A stretch of DNA of 64,000 nucleotides from Agromyces flavus (GCF_900104685.1 NZ_LT629755.1:558001-622000); one strand, 5' to 3'; positions 41,806 through 50,989 are shown, counted from the stretch's first letter. Program-made: numbers and translations. The notes: generated by a model from the letters alone, not told the origin.

Positions 41806-43706
41806 GGCAGGTTCGCTTCCACGGTCGTGCCGCCGCCGGCGGGCGACGAGATGCATACACGACCGCCGAGGGCCGCGACTCGATCCGACAGGCCCGTGAG
41901 GCCTCCCGTCGCGCGCGGTGCGGCGCCACCGCGCCCGTCATCCGACACGCGGACCACCAGCACATCATCGCGCTCGCGCGCGACGACGCGGATCCAGGAT
42001 GCCTCGGCGTGGCGCAACGAGTTCGCCACGGCTTCGCTCACCACGAAGTACGCGGTCGTCGCCACGGGATCGGGGAGATCCCCCACGCGGACGTCGAGCT
42101 CGATCGAATCCGGTGCCACCTGCGCGAGCGCCGTGAGCGCCGGACCGAGGCCGTCGTCGAGAGCGCTCGGACGCACCCCGTGTGCGAGTTGGCGCAGCTC
42201 CGCGACCGCGGTGCCGAGCTGGGTCACTGCCGCATCGATGGCGGCGTCGGCGTCGGCGTCGAGTGCAGAGGTGCGCTGCAGCAGCCGCAGCTGCATCCCG
42301 AGGGCGATGAGCCGCTGCTGGGCACCGTCGTGGAGGTCGCGCTCGAGACGCCGCCGCTCTTCGTACCCGGCTCGCAGCAGGCGCCCTCGCGACGCCTCGA
42401 CCTCGGCCGCCGCGTGTGCCAACTCGGATCGCACGCGCACCGCGTCCACGAGTGGAGCCGCCGCCCGTGCGATCGCCGGCCTCGGACGCCTGGTGCGCGA
42501 GGCCGAGGGCACGATGGCGCCGATCTCCTCGCCGCGCACGCGGATCGGGGCGGCGGTCGCACCGGTGGCGACGGCGCCGCCGTCGAGCCCGACGAGGTCA
42601 CCCTCGCCTGGGCGCCGGTATCCCACCACGAGCCCGGGATCATTCAGGGCGCCGCGCAGGATCGCCTGGACGTCCTCGGGCGGTTCGGCGCCCGAGTCGA
42701 CCCGAGCGGAGAGCCGGCGTAGTGCCGACACTGCTCGTGCGCGTTCGGGGGAGAAGATGCGATCGAACCCGCGATGGACGATCGGGAAGGCCGCGGCCGC
42801 GATGAGCGTGACCATGGCGGTCGTGACGGCGGCCGACAACGGCGGCCAGTTTGCGAGGGGAGCCCCAGCGACAGCGCTTGCGATGGAGAGGACGGCCAAC
42901 CCGCCGCCCAGGAGGGTCAACGCCGCGACGGCTGCAGCCACTGCGCGGTCGACATCGAAGAGTTCGGGTCGGCTCAACGCGATCGTAACTCCCGCGGGGA
43001 TTGCGAGCAGCATCACCACGAGTCCGAGGCCGGCCAGGTCCGGGCCGAGGCCGAGGAAGCTCATCCAGTTGAGCAGGAGCGTGAGTGGGAGCGACAGGCC
43101 GGCCAGGAGCACCCACCGCAGCTGCACCCGTTCCGCTTCCTGCGCGTGCCGGTAGCGGGCGAACGGTGCGGCTGCGGACGCGAAGAGGAGTGCGAAGAAG
43201 GCGGCGAGAAGCACGTAGGCGAAGGGAAGTATGAAGCCGGATGTCGCGGGCCACAACCACTCCACCGCCCCCGCGATCATGAACGACGCGACGACGGCGC
43301 ACAGCGCCAGCGCGATCGCACCCGAGCGCCGTGATGCGGGACGGCCGGTCGGCACGACGACGAGCACGAGGGCGAGCGGCAGGTACAACAGCATCCACCC
43401 ACCGATCCACGCGCCGTGCAGGTCCTCGTCGACGCTGTTCGACAGGACCACGACGAGGCCGAGGGCGGCCAGAAGCGGTGCGGTCACATCTCCTGGCACC
43501 GCACGTGCGACGATCGCGCCCAGCACGATGTCTGCGCCTCCGATCGCGACCGCGGCGGCGACATGCCAGGGCTCGGTGAGCATCGGGCGGGCGAAGGCCA
43601 GGAGGAGCACCGAGCAGGCGATCGTCGCCGCACCGATGAGGGCGACCGCAACGGTCGTCCACGGGATGCGCACGCGTGCCGTCTGGATCCCACGCGATGG
43701 GCCCAT
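41793..43706 (-). CDS. Membrane sensor histidine kinase (HisKA_3 type)
   Basis: 637 residues. The N-terminal half has about eight to nine membrane helices (ending near residue 310); then a GAF-like domain (about 340-440) and the dimerisation region with phospho-accepting His459 in RRLERDLHDGAQQRLIALG. The ATPase domain has EAVANSLRHAEA (N box) and SDDGRGGA (G box). The start is ATG at 43706, six bases after TAAGCT. The large multi-helix sensor suggests a membrane-derived signal such as a lipid or small hydrophobic compound. Confidence 0.91.
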   Translation of the reverse strand: MGPSRGIQTARVRIPWTTVAVALIGAATIACSVLLLAFARPMLTEPWHVAAAVAIGGADIVLGAIVARAVPGDVTAPLLAALGLVVVLSNSVDEDLHGAWIGGWMLLYLPLALVLVVVPTGRPASRRSGAIALALCAVVASFMIAGAVEWLWPATSGFILPFAYVLLAAFFALLFASAAAPFARYRHAQEAERVQLRWVLLAGLSLPLTLLLNWMSFLGLGPDLAGLGLVVMLLAIPAGVTIALSRPELFDVDRAVAAAVAALTLLGGGLAVLSIASAVAGAPLANWPPLSAAVTTAMVTLIAAAAFPIVHRGFDRIFSPERARAVSALRRLSARVDSGAEPPEDVQAILRGALNDPGLVVGYRRPGEGDLVGLDGGAVATGATAAPIRVRGEEIGAIVPSASRTRRPRPAIARAAAPLVDAVRVRSELAHAAAEVEASRGRLLRAGYEERRRLERDLHDGAQQRLIALGMQLRLLQRTSALDADADAAIDAAVTQLGTAVAELRQLAHGVRPSALDDGLGPALTALAQVAPDSIELDVRVGDLPDPVATTAYFVVSEAVANSLRHAEASWIRVVARERDDVLVVRVSDDGRGGAAPRATGGLTGLSDRVAALGGRVCISSPAGGGTTVEANLPCGS

Positions 43707-43712
43707 GACCAC

Positions 43713-43718
43713 AGCTTA
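43713..43718 (-). promoter_or_regulatory. -10 element for the leaderless kinase gene
   Basis: TAAGCT on the minus strand (AGCTTA at 43713-43718), six bases before ATG at 43706. Confidence 0.5.
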
Positions 43719-43841
43719 CGGCTGCAGGTGCGAGCGCGGCATCCGTGTCAGCACGGGCGGGATTCGGGTGCCGGCTCCGATCAGTGAGCGCCCCATGGGG
43801 GCATCGTCGGGAATGAGACATCCATCGACCGAGGAGCCATG

Positions 43842-44570
43842 ATGACCCGGGTACTCGAACCGACGCAGACCGACGCGACCATCCCCGCGGATCCGACCAT
43901 CGGGTTCCGTCGCCGCGTCGCCGCGATCGCGCTGCCGACGGCATTCGCGGTCCATCTCGCGACCAACAGCATGTACGCGTGGATCTCGACTTCGAGCGGG
44001 TTGAGCGACAGCGCGAGCACCGCCGAGATGCTGAAGATGTTCGCGCTGTTCCCGACGCAGACCCTCGTCGGCACCCTGCTCGCACAGATCGGATGCCTCC
44101 TGGCGATCCTGGGACTGCCCGCTGCGCTGCGCGTGCTGCGACCGGCGAAGCCGCGCCTCGCGCTCTGGGCGGTCTCGCTCACGTTGCTCGCGTACGTCTG
44201 CTATTTCGGCATCCTGTTCACGAACTACGACATCGTCGCGCTGGCGACCTCACAGGTCGATGCCGCGGCCGCGTTGGCCGCATCACCTGCTCAGGCGTGG
44301 AGTGCACCGTTCTACCTGCTGTTCGCGGTCGGCAACCTCGCCGGCACCCTGCTGCTCGGTCTTGCGATCATCCTCGGCGGGCGCCGGGTCGGCGTGCCGT
44401 GGTGGGCGGGTCTTCTCGTCATCGGCTGGACCTTCGGCCACGTCGTCAACATCGTCGGCGGCGGCGAGTGGTTCGCTGTCGCAGGCGGAGCACTCGAGGT
44501 CGCGGGTCTCGTCCTGGTCGCGTCTGCCGTGCTCCGGCTGTCGAACGCCGGCTGGCGCAGTCGCGGCTGA
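43842..44570 (+). CDS. Multi-helix membrane protein of unknown function
   Basis: 242 residues with seven predicted helices. I chose ATG at 43842 because GAGGAG (43831-43836) is 5 bases before it; ATG at 43839 leaves only two bases. It is divergent from the two-component system, so it may be its target. CCCCATGGGG (43791-43800) in the intergenic region could be a site. The protein shows a DUF4386-like helix pattern, but I cannot confirm the family. No catalytic motif is visible. Confidence 0.75.
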   Translation: MTRVLEPTQTDATIPADPTIGFRRRVAAIALPTAFAVHLATNSMYAWISTSSGLSDSASTAEMLKMFALFPTQTLVGTLLAQIGCLLAILGLPAALRVLRPAKPRLALWAVSLTLLAYVCYFGILFTNYDIVALATSQVDAAAALAASPAQAWSAPFYLLFAVGNLAGTLLLGLAIILGGRRVGVPWWAGLLVIGWTFGHVVNIVGGGEWFAVAGGALEVAGLVLVASAVLRLSNAGWRSRG

Positions 44571-44596
44571 CCAGCTGATCGGCCGTCACATCGCGA

Positions 44597-45496
44597 CTAC
44601 GAGCCGGGCGCCTGCAGGCCGCAGCGCTCGGCGATGTAGGCGTAGAGGTCGGCCTTGAGCGCGTCGCCCGAGGGCACGTCGAACCGGCCCTCGCGGCCGT
44701 CGCCGGTCGAGACGGTGAACGGCAGGATGGTGCCGCGCTTGTCGTCGGCGAGCGCGTGGGCATCGCAGCGGGCCGGTCGCGCGGCCAGCTCGATCGTGAA
44801 CGGCGCGTCGCCGGGGGCGACGTCGAAGCCGAGCGGCCAGTCCTGGCCGGCCTCGTTGCCGAGCAGTGTCGTGGAGGAGACGCCTTCCAGGCTCAGCGTG
44901 CCGTCGCCTTCCGCGGCGGGGTCGATGCGCACGTCGATCCAGGCGCGCCGGTCCGCACCCGTCCCCTCGCTGCGCAGCCGCTCGGGCATGGTGATCTTGG
45001 CGACCGCGGCCACCGATTCCGCGAGGCAGGCGGCGTCGGCGATACGCGTCATGGTGCCGAACGGGTCGTCGGGCACCAGGACGCCGGAGTGCGTCACTCC
45101 GTCGGCCGTCCGCACGTCGAGGGCGATCTCCACCGCGGTCGGATCGCCGTCGCACACGGTCGGCGTGAGGTCGAGCCGGATGTCGATCGCGTCGTCGGCG
45201 CTGAGCTCGAACGGCTCGTCGCGGTCCATGCCGGGCTCGAGTGCGGGGGATCGGACCTCGAGCGCGGTGACGGTGATCGGATCGCCCGAGTTCTCGAAGT
45301 GCACGACGAGGCGCCCCTTGGGCACGTCGAGCCGACCCTGCTGGACGGACACGGCCAGTCCTTCGGGCAGCGCCGAGTCGCCGGCGTCCGCGCCGGCGTC
45401 GACCGGCGCGCATGCGGCGAGCGCGGTACCGGCGGCGATCGCGAGGGTGGCGAGAGCAGCCGCGAGCCGTGTGCGTGACCGGATGGCGCGCGGCAT
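44597..45496 (-). CDS. Lipoprotein of unknown function
   Basis: 299 residues. Signal peptide with lipobox in ALAACAPV (Cys near residue 27) anchors it outside the membrane. Mature part appears all-beta with repeated Asp-rich stretches and several cysteines. It starts 5 bases after the mrp stop, so it is probably co-transcribed as the last gene. I do not recognise the family. An LpqY or transporter-type reading has no support. Confidence 0.78.
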   Translation of the reverse strand: MPRAIRSRTRLAAALATLAIAAGTALAACAPVDAGADAGDSALPEGLAVSVQQGRLDVPKGRLVVHFENSGDPITVTALEVRSPALEPGMDRDEPFELSADDAIDIRLDLTPTVCDGDPTAVEIALDVRTADGVTHSGVLVPDDPFGTMTRIADAACLAESVAAVAKITMPERLRSEGTGADRRAWIDVRIDPAAEGDGTLSLEGVSSTTLLGNEAGQDWPLGFDVAPGDAPFTIELAARPARCDAHALADDKRGTILPFTVSTGDGREGRFDVPSGDALKADLYAYIAERCGLQAPGS

Positions 45497-45501
45497 CCGA
45501 C

Positions 45502-46677
45502 TCACCGCACCGAGACGTCGAGACGACGGCCCGAGAGCGAGCGCGGGCGGGTCGCGAGGGCGGCGGCGGCCTGCTCGATCGCGCGCGCGGCCGGATCGTC
45601 GGGCTCGGCGAGGACCACCGGAACCCCCTCGTCGCCGCCGCGCCGCAGGGCGACGCTGAGCGGCACGCTGGCGAGCAGCGGCACGACCTCGTCGACGCCC
45701 TCGGAGAGCCGACGCGCGACCTCGGCGCCGCCGCCGGAGCCGAACAGGTCGAGCAGCGACCCGTCGGGTTGCGCGAGTCCGGCCATGTTCTCGATCACGC
45801 CGACCACGCGCTGGCCGGTCTGCCGGGCGACGAGACCCGAACGCTCGGCGACGTCGGCGGCCGCGGGCTGCGGCGTCGTGACGACGACGACCTCGGCGTT
45901 GGGCAGCAATTGCCCCAGCGAGATCGCCACGTCGCCGGTGCCCGGCGGGAGGTCGACGAGCAGGACGTCGAGGTCTCCGAACCAGACGTCGGTGAGGAAC
46001 TGCTGGAGCGTGCGATGCAGCATCGGACCGCGCCAGGCCACGGCGACCGAGGAGCCCCGGCCGCCCGGTTCCGTCGGCTCGACGAACATGCCGATCGAGA
46101 TCACCTTCACCCCGTGCGCGACGGGGGGCAGGATCATGTCGTCGACGCGTGTCGGGCGCGCCGCGGTTCCGTGCTCGTCGACGAGGCCGAGCAGGCCGGG
46201 GATGGAGAAGCCGTGCACGTCGGCGTCGACGAGGCCGACCGAGAGCCCACGGGCCGCGAGCGCGACCGCGAGGTTCGCCGTGAGCGTGGACTTGCCCACG
46301 CCGCCCTTGCCGCTCGTCACCGCGATCACGCGCGTGAGCGTGCCGGGGCCGAAGGGGTTGCCACGCGCGGCGCGGCCGCCGCGGAGTCGCTCGGTCAACG
46401 CGGCGCGCTGCTCGGGCGTCATGACGCCGAGCTCGACGGCGGCATTGCCCGGTCCGACGACCCCCTCGGCAGCGGCGCGCACATCCCGTTCGATGCGATC
46501 GGAGGCCGGACACCCGACGATCGTGAGGCGGATGCCGACGTCGACTCCGGTCGCGGTGGCGACGACGCGCTCGACCATGTCGAGCTCGGTGATCGGCCTT
46601 CGGATCTCGGGGTCGATGACGCCAGCGAGCGCCGCGCGGACGGCCTGCTCGACCTCGGCCTCATCAGGACGCGGCAT
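45502..46677 (-). CDS. mrp: Mrp/NBP35-family P-loop ATPase (iron-sulfur carrier type)
   Basis: 391 residues. An N-terminal MIP18/DUF59 domain (about 1-90, GVIDPEIRRPITELDMVERV) precedes the ATPase domain with deviant Walker A SGKGGVGKST near residue 120 and DVLLVDLPPGTGDVA. The family loads Fe-S clusters. The two cysteines (CPxC) usual at the C-terminus are absent: after IENMAGL comes AQPDGSLL, as in actinobacterial members, so cluster binding must differ. The start overlaps DUF1003 by 14 bases. Mycobacterial mrp has a similar setting (from memory). Confidence 0.93.
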   Translation of the reverse strand: MPRPDEAEVEQAVRAALAGVIDPEIRRPITELDMVERVVATATGVDVGIRLTIVGCPASDRIERDVRAAAEGVVGPGNAAVELGVMTPEQRAALTERLRGGRAARGNPFGPGTLTRVIAVTSGKGGVGKSTLTANLAVALAARGLSVGLVDADVHGFSIPGLLGLVDEHGTAARPTRVDDMILPPVAHGVKVISIGMFVEPTEPGGRGSSVAVAWRGPMLHRTLQQFLTDVWFGDLDVLLVDLPPGTGDVAISLGQLLPNAEVVVVTTPQPAAADVAERSGLVARQTGQRVVGVIENMAGLAQPDGSLLDLFGSGGGAEVARRLSEGVDEVVPLLASVPLSVALRRGGDEGVPVVLAEPDDPAARAIEQAAAALATRPRSLSGRRLDVSVR

Positions 46678-47188
46678 GCGTCGACTCCTCCTCGTCGCGC
46701 CGGTCGAGCTCGTCGAGCACCTGGCGGAGCTCCTGGCGGATGAACTCCTTCGACGCGAGGTCGCGCACCGCGAGCCGAAGGGCGACGACCTCGCGCGCGA
46801 GGTACTCGGTGTCGGCGAGGTTGCGCTCGGCCCGCTGGCGGTCCTGCTCGATCTGCACGCGGTCGCGGTCGTCCTGCCGGTTCTGCGCGAGCAGGATGAG
46901 GGGGGCGGCGTACGACGCCTGGAGCGACAGCACGAGCGTCAGCGCGGTGAACCCGATCGCGATGGAGTCGAACCGCCACGGTTCGGGCGCGAACGTGTTC
47001 CACGCCATCCACCCGAGCGCGAACACCGTGAGCCCGACCAGGAAGCCAGGGGTGCCCATCGCGCGCGCGACCCACTCGGTGAACCGGCCGAACCGGTCGC
47101 GGTCGCCCGAGAGGCGGAGGGGCGACGGAGATCGCCGCAGTCCCTTCGGGGTGTCGAACCGACGGTCGTCGGCGTCAGCGCGTGCCAT
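46664..47188 (-). CDS. DUF1003 membrane protein
   Basis: 174 residues with two membrane helices (GFLVGLTVFALGWMAWNTF and IAIGFTALTLVLSLQASYAA) followed by a coiled segment of Arg/Glu/Asp. DUF1003 proteins are of unknown function and typically accompany magnesium-related MgtE-like genes. A GGAAGGAGG stretch, which lies inside the end of the upstream gene, precedes the ATG at 47188. It overlaps both neighbours by 14 bases, which implies translational coupling in the series PRC/CBS-DUF1003-mrp. Confidence 0.88.
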   Translation of the reverse strand: MARADADDRRFDTPKGLRRSPSPLRLSGDRDRFGRFTEWVARAMGTPGFLVGLTVFALGWMAWNTFAPEPWRFDSIAIGFTALTLVLSLQASYAAPLILLAQNRQDDRDRVQIEQDRQRAERNLADTEYLAREVVALRLAVRDLASKEFIRQELRQVLDELDRRDEEESTHAAS

Positions 47189-48509
47189 CTCCTGCCCTCC
47201 TTCCGGGTGCGATCGGGATGCTGCCGGTGGCGAGCTGGGCGCGGGCGGTCGCGCGTCTGGTCACCTCCGACTCGTCGTCGGGATGACTTCGCCAGTCATC
47301 GGGCAGCAGGTAGTCGAGGACGTCGTCGATCGTCACGACGCCGACGAGCCGTTGCTTCTCGTCGACGACGGGCACCGACACGAGGTCGTAGCTCGCCAGG
47401 ATACGGCTCACCTCGGCGGCCGACGTGTCGGCCCTGACGGGCTCGAGGCCCTGGTCGATGAGCGAGCCCAAGCGCTCGTGCGGCGGGTAGCGCAGCATCC
47501 GCTGGAAGTGCACGATGCCGAGGAAGCGCCCGGTGGGCGGTTCGTACGGCGGCAGGGTCACGCACACCGCGGCGCCGAGTGCGGGCGGCAGGTCGTGGCG
47601 GCGGATCAGGGCGAGGCCCTCGGCCACCGTGGCATCGGCCGACACGATGATCGGCTCGGTGGTCATGAGCCCGCCCGCGGTGTCGGGACCGTACGAGAGC
47701 AGGAAGCGCACGTCCTCGGCCTCCTCGGGCTCCATGAGCTCGAGCAGGTGCTCGCCACGGTCTTCCGGCAGCTGCGCGATGAGGTCGGCCGCGTCGTCGG
47801 GCTGCATGTGATCGAGCACGTCGGCCGCGCGGTCGTCGCCGAGGTGCGCCAGGATCTCGACCTGGTCGGACTCGGGCATCTCCTCGAGCACGTCGGCGAG
47901 CCGGTCGTCGGGCAGTTCCTCGGCGACCTCCTGCCGGCGCTGCGGCGTCAGGTCGAGCAGCGTGTTGGCGAGGTCGGCGGGCTTGAGCTCGGAGTACGTC
48001 GCGATGAGCTGCTCGGCCGACTGCGCCTCGCCGGCCGCGATGGTCTCGCGCACCTCGCGCCAGGTCACGTACGCCGAGGGACCCTTGGCGAACGGCGATG
48101 CGCTCGTCTTGGGTCGCCGCACGAACAGCTGGTCGACCTCCCACTCGCCGGGATCGCGCTCCTCGATGGCGACATCCTCGATGGTGGCGGTGCCCGAGCC
48201 GTCGTTGAACGCGACCTTGCGACCGAGCATCTCGGCGATCACGCGCACCTCGCCGCCGCGCTGCTCGAACCGGCGCAGGTTGATCAGGCCGGTCGTGATG
48301 ATCTGGCCGCCGCCGATCGAGGTGACCCGGCCGATGGAGACGAAGACGCGGCGCTTCCCGGGGATCTCGACGATGAGTCCCACGACGCGCGGTGGATCGG
48401 ACTTGCGATACACCACGAGGACGTCGCGGACCTTGCCCACGCGATCGCCCGCAGGGTCGAAGACGGGGCACCCGGCGAGTCGGGCGACGAAGACTCTCGT
48501 GGCGCTCAC
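47175..48509 (-). CDS. Soluble PRC-barrel/MgtE_N/CBS protein
   Basis: 444 residues. An N-terminal PRC-barrel-like region (about 1-140) is followed by an MgtE_N domain (about 175-275, with the LPEDRLADVLEEMP and EEMDPDDAADLIAQLPE-like helices) and two CBS domains (about 285-420). It has no membrane helices, so it is not an MgtE channel; it could sense Mg2+ or nucleotides and regulate a partner. The start is GTG at 48509; GGAGGC is just upstream and TAAGTT lies six bases before, so either a leaderless or a very short leader mRNA is possible. It is divergent from the general-stress-type gene. Confidence 0.88.
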   Translation of the reverse strand: MSATRVFVARLAGCPVFDPAGDRVGKVRDVLVVYRKSDPPRVVGLIVEIPGKRRVFVSIGRVTSIGGGQIITTGLINLRRFEQRGGEVRVIAEMLGRKVAFNDGSGTATIEDVAIEERDPGEWEVDQLFVRRPKTSASPFAKGPSAYVTWREVRETIAAGEAQSAEQLIATYSELKPADLANTLLDLTPQRRQEVAEELPDDRLADVLEEMPESDQVEILAHLGDDRAADVLDHMQPDDAADLIAQLPEDRGEHLLELMEPEEAEDVRFLLSYGPDTAGGLMTTEPIIVSADATVAEGLALIRRHDLPPALGAAVCVTLPPYEPPTGRFLGIVHFQRMLRYPPHERLGSLIDQGLEPVRADTSAAEVSRILASYDLVSVPVVDEKQRLVGVVTIDDVLDYLLPDDWRSHPDDESEVTRRATARAQLATGSIPIAPGRRAGDGTR

Positions 48510-48515
48510 GCCTCC

Positions 48516-48570
48516 AACTTACCCCCGAGGCCTCGGCTCCCGGCCGGGGCACGGGCGCCCATGGGAGAAT
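48516..48570. promoter_or_regulatory. Divergent promoters of the MgtE_N/CBS and general-stress genes
   Basis: Minus strand: TAAGTT (AACTTA at 48516-48521), six bases, GTG at 48509. Plus strand: GAGAAT (48565-48570), six bases, GTG at 48577. GAGAAT is a weaker hexamer. Confidence 0.45.
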
Positions 48571-48576
48571 GGGCCC

Positions 48577-49338
48577 GTGAGCACGCAGAGCCCGTTCGGC
48601 GGTCGCATCGGCCGCGCCTTCCCGACGCTGCCCAAGGGCGAGACGGTCGCGAGCTACGAGACCTACCAGGAGGCCCAGGCCGCGGTCGACCGCCTGGCGA
48701 AGGCCGAGTTCCCGGTCAAGGAGCTCTCGATCGTCGGCCACGACCTCACGAGCGTCGAGCGCATCACCGGCACGCTGAGCTGGGGCCGGGCTGCCGGCGC
48801 GGGCGCCTTGTCGGGCGCCTGGTTCGGCACGTTCCTCGGCCTGCTGCTGTTCATCTTCTCGCCGTCGGGCACGTCGCTCGGCATCCTCGGCGCCGCGATC
48901 CTCATCGGCGCGGGCTTCGGCATGATCTTCAGCGTCGTCTCGTACTCGATCAATCGCCGACGTCGCGACTTCACGTCGGTCATGCAGGTGCTCGCCACGC
49001 GGTACGCCGTCATCGCCGAGCCGGCGCACGTGATCAGGGCCCGCCAGGTGCTGGGGGTCGCGGATGCCGCGGCGCCGCCGTCGCCCTCTGCGGTCCCAGT
49101 GGTGACTCCGCCCCCGGTCGAGCCCGTGGCAGAGCCGGGCCGTGGCGTGCCGGGCGGTGACGAACCCGGCCGTGTCGAGCCCGGCGGGGTCGAGGACGGC
49201 TCGAACCGGCCGCCGCTCGACGCCGAGGGCGCGCCAGGGCAACGCCCTGCCGACGACGCGCGTCCGCTCACCTACGGCGAGGCGCAGGATGCCGCGCGCC
49301 GCGCCGCACGCGAGCGCCGCGAGGCCGACGGGGTCTGA
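48577..49338 (+). CDS. General stress protein 17M-like membrane protein
   Basis: 253 residues. Begins with a segment like the Gsp17M repeat (ASYETYQEAQAAVDRLAKAEF), then two helices (about 72-95 and 98-120) and ends with a Pro/Glu/Gly-rich disordered tail of about 100 residues. The start GTG at 48577 is 6 bases after GAGAAT. It is divergent from the PRC/CBS gene, which fits the Rv1232c-Rv1234 region from memory. Function unknown. Confidence 0.8.
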   Translation: MSTQSPFGGRIGRAFPTLPKGETVASYETYQEAQAAVDRLAKAEFPVKELSIVGHDLTSVERITGTLSWGRAAGAGALSGAWFGTFLGLLLFIFSPSGTSLGILGAAILIGAGFGMIFSVVSYSINRRRRDFTSVMQVLATRYAVIAEPAHVIRARQVLGVADAAAPPSPSAVPVVTPPPVEPVAEPGRGVPGGDEPGRVEPGGVEDGSNRPPLDAEGAPGQRPADDARPLTYGEAQDAARRAARERREADGV

Positions 49339-49345
49339 ACCCGCC

Positions 49346-49376
49346 GGCCCGCTCGGGCCGCGATGATCAGCGGGCC
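49346..49376. terminator. Convergent hairpin terminator between stress and aminopeptidase genes
   Basis: GGCCCGCT (49346-49353) pairs with AGCGGGCC (49369-49376); 15-base loop. It overlaps the pepP stop at 49367-49369 and would serve both converging genes. Confidence 0.5.
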
Positions 49377-50947
49377 GCGCCGCGCACCCAGGCCTCGACC
49401 TCGTCGGCCGTGCGCGGGATGCCCGCCGAGAGGTTCTCGGCGCCGTCGGCCGTGACGAGGATGTCGTCCTCGATCCGCACGCCGATGCCCCGGAACTCCT
49501 CGGGCACCGTGAGGTCGTCGGGCTGGAAGTACAGCCCCGGCTCGATCGTGAAGACCATGCCCGGCTCGAGCACGCCGTCCATGTACATCGAGCGTCGCGC
49601 CTGCGCGCAGTCGTGCACGTCGAGTCCCAGGTGGTGGCTCGTGCCGTGGACCATGTACCGGCGGTGGAACTGGTTCTCGGGCTCCAGCGACTCCTGGGCC
49701 GAGACGGGGAGGAAGCCCCACTCGGCGGTCTTCCGTGCGATGACCGCCATCGCGGCCGCGTGGATCTCGCGGAAGACGACTCCCGGGCGTGCGACGCGGA
49801 ACGCGGCATCCGCCGCCTCGAGGACGGCCTCGTAGACCTGGCGCTGCACGGCCGAGAACGCGCCGTTGACCGGGAACGTGCGCGTGATGTCGGCCGTGTA
49901 GTAGCTGTCGCGCTCGACGCCGGCGTCGAGCAGCACGAGATCACCCGGCACGACGGGACCGTCGTTGCGGGTCCAGTGCAGGATGGTGGCGTGCGGGCCC
50001 GCCGCCGCGATCGAGGCGTAGCCGACGTCGTTGCCGTCGAGCCGCGCGCGCGTGGCGAACACGCCCTCGATGACGCGCTCGCCGCGGACCTCGCTCGTGA
50101 TGCGGGGCAGCTCGGCGAGCACCTCGGCGAAACCGCGCTCGGTGGCGTCGACGGCAGCGCGCATCTCGGCGATCTCGTACTCGTCCTTCACGAGGCGCAG
50201 CTCGGAGAGCACGCGGGCGAAGTCGGCATCAGGTTCGTGCTCGGCGTTGACCTCGAGGCTGAACGGCGTGTCGGCGGCGTTCGTCGAGAGCGCGGCCTCG
50301 GCCGCGAAGCGCAGGCGCGCGTGGTCGACGCGCTCGGTGATCGCAACGTCGGCTTCGCGCAGGACGAGCGTGGCGGTGTCGACGGCATCGATCACGCGAT
50401 CGAAGTCGGCGATGCCCCGCGCCTCGACCTGGAGGTCGGCGGCGACGTGTGCGAGCGACGGACGCGGGCCGATCCAGAACTCGCCGATCGCGGCGTTGGC
50501 GTAGAACTCCTCGGAGTCGCGACCGGCGCGCTCGCGGAAGTACACCGTCGCGGCGTGCGCCGCCTGTCCGGTCGGCTCCATGACGAGGATCGCGCCGGGC
50601 TCGGAGTCGGAGCCCCACCCGGTGAGGTGGGCGAACGCGGAGTGCGCGCGGAAGGGGTAGTCGGTGTCGTTGGCGCGCTGCTTCATGTCGCCGGCGGGGA
50701 TGACCAGGCGCTGGCCGGGGAACTCGGCCGAGACGCGGGCCCGACGTGCGGCGGCGTACGCCGCCTGCGCGCGCGGCTCGGGGAGCGGCTCGTCGCGATC
50801 GGCCCAACCGCCGAAGATGAACGCCTTGAAGCCCTCGGATGCGGGCGTCGTGGAGCGGTTCGCGTTGCGGCCGGTCTCCTCGGCGGTGGTCTCGTCGATG
50901 GGGCGGGCCTCGTGGGCCGTCGCGGTGGCGTCGCCGGAATTGGTCAT
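49367..50947 (-). CDS. pepP: Xaa-Pro aminopeptidase (M24B)
   Basis: 526 residues. N-terminal creatinase-like domain (about 60-215) and C-terminal pita-bread domain with metal ligands in LVLLDAGVERDSYYTADITRT (two Asp), MVHGTSHHLGLDVHD (His), FTIEPGLYF and IGVRIEDDI (two Glu), all intact. The start ATG at 50947 is 7 bases after GAGAAT; ATG at 50956 overlaps the hexamer and would be nine bases longer. The Thr/Glu-rich N-terminal 35 residues are extra. Removes N-terminal residues before proline. Confidence 0.93.
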   Translation of the reverse strand: MTNSGDATATAHEARPIDETTAEETGRNANRSTTPASEGFKAFIFGGWADRDEPLPEPRAQAAYAAARRARVSAEFPGQRLVIPAGDMKQRANDTDYPFRAHSAFAHLTGWGSDSEPGAILVMEPTGQAAHAATVYFRERAGRDSEEFYANAAIGEFWIGPRPSLAHVAADLQVEARGIADFDRVIDAVDTATLVLREADVAITERVDHARLRFAAEAALSTNAADTPFSLEVNAEHEPDADFARVLSELRLVKDEYEIAEMRAAVDATERGFAEVLAELPRITSEVRGERVIEGVFATRARLDGNDVGYASIAAAGPHATILHWTRNDGPVVPGDLVLLDAGVERDSYYTADITRTFPVNGAFSAVQRQVYEAVLEAADAAFRVARPGVVFREIHAAAMAVIARKTAEWGFLPVSAQESLEPENQFHRRYMVHGTSHHLGLDVHDCAQARRSMYMDGVLEPGMVFTIEPGLYFQPDDLTVPEEFRGIGVRIEDDILVTADGAENLSAGIPRTADEVEAWVRGAAR

Positions 50948-50954
50948 GCGACCC

Positions 50955-50960
50955 ATTCTC
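50955..50960 (-). promoter_or_regulatory. -10 element for leaderless pepP
   Basis: GAGAAT on the minus strand (ATTCTC at 50955-50960), seven bases before ATG at 50947. Confidence 0.4.
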
Positions 50961-50989
50961 GCACCGAGCGGATGGCGGGGGCGGCGCCT

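Noticed and set aside
49101..49330. Pro/Glu/Gly-rich repeat in the tail of the stress-type protein as a tandem repeat
   Set aside because: Unit length and sequence are irregular; this is ordinary disordered composition.
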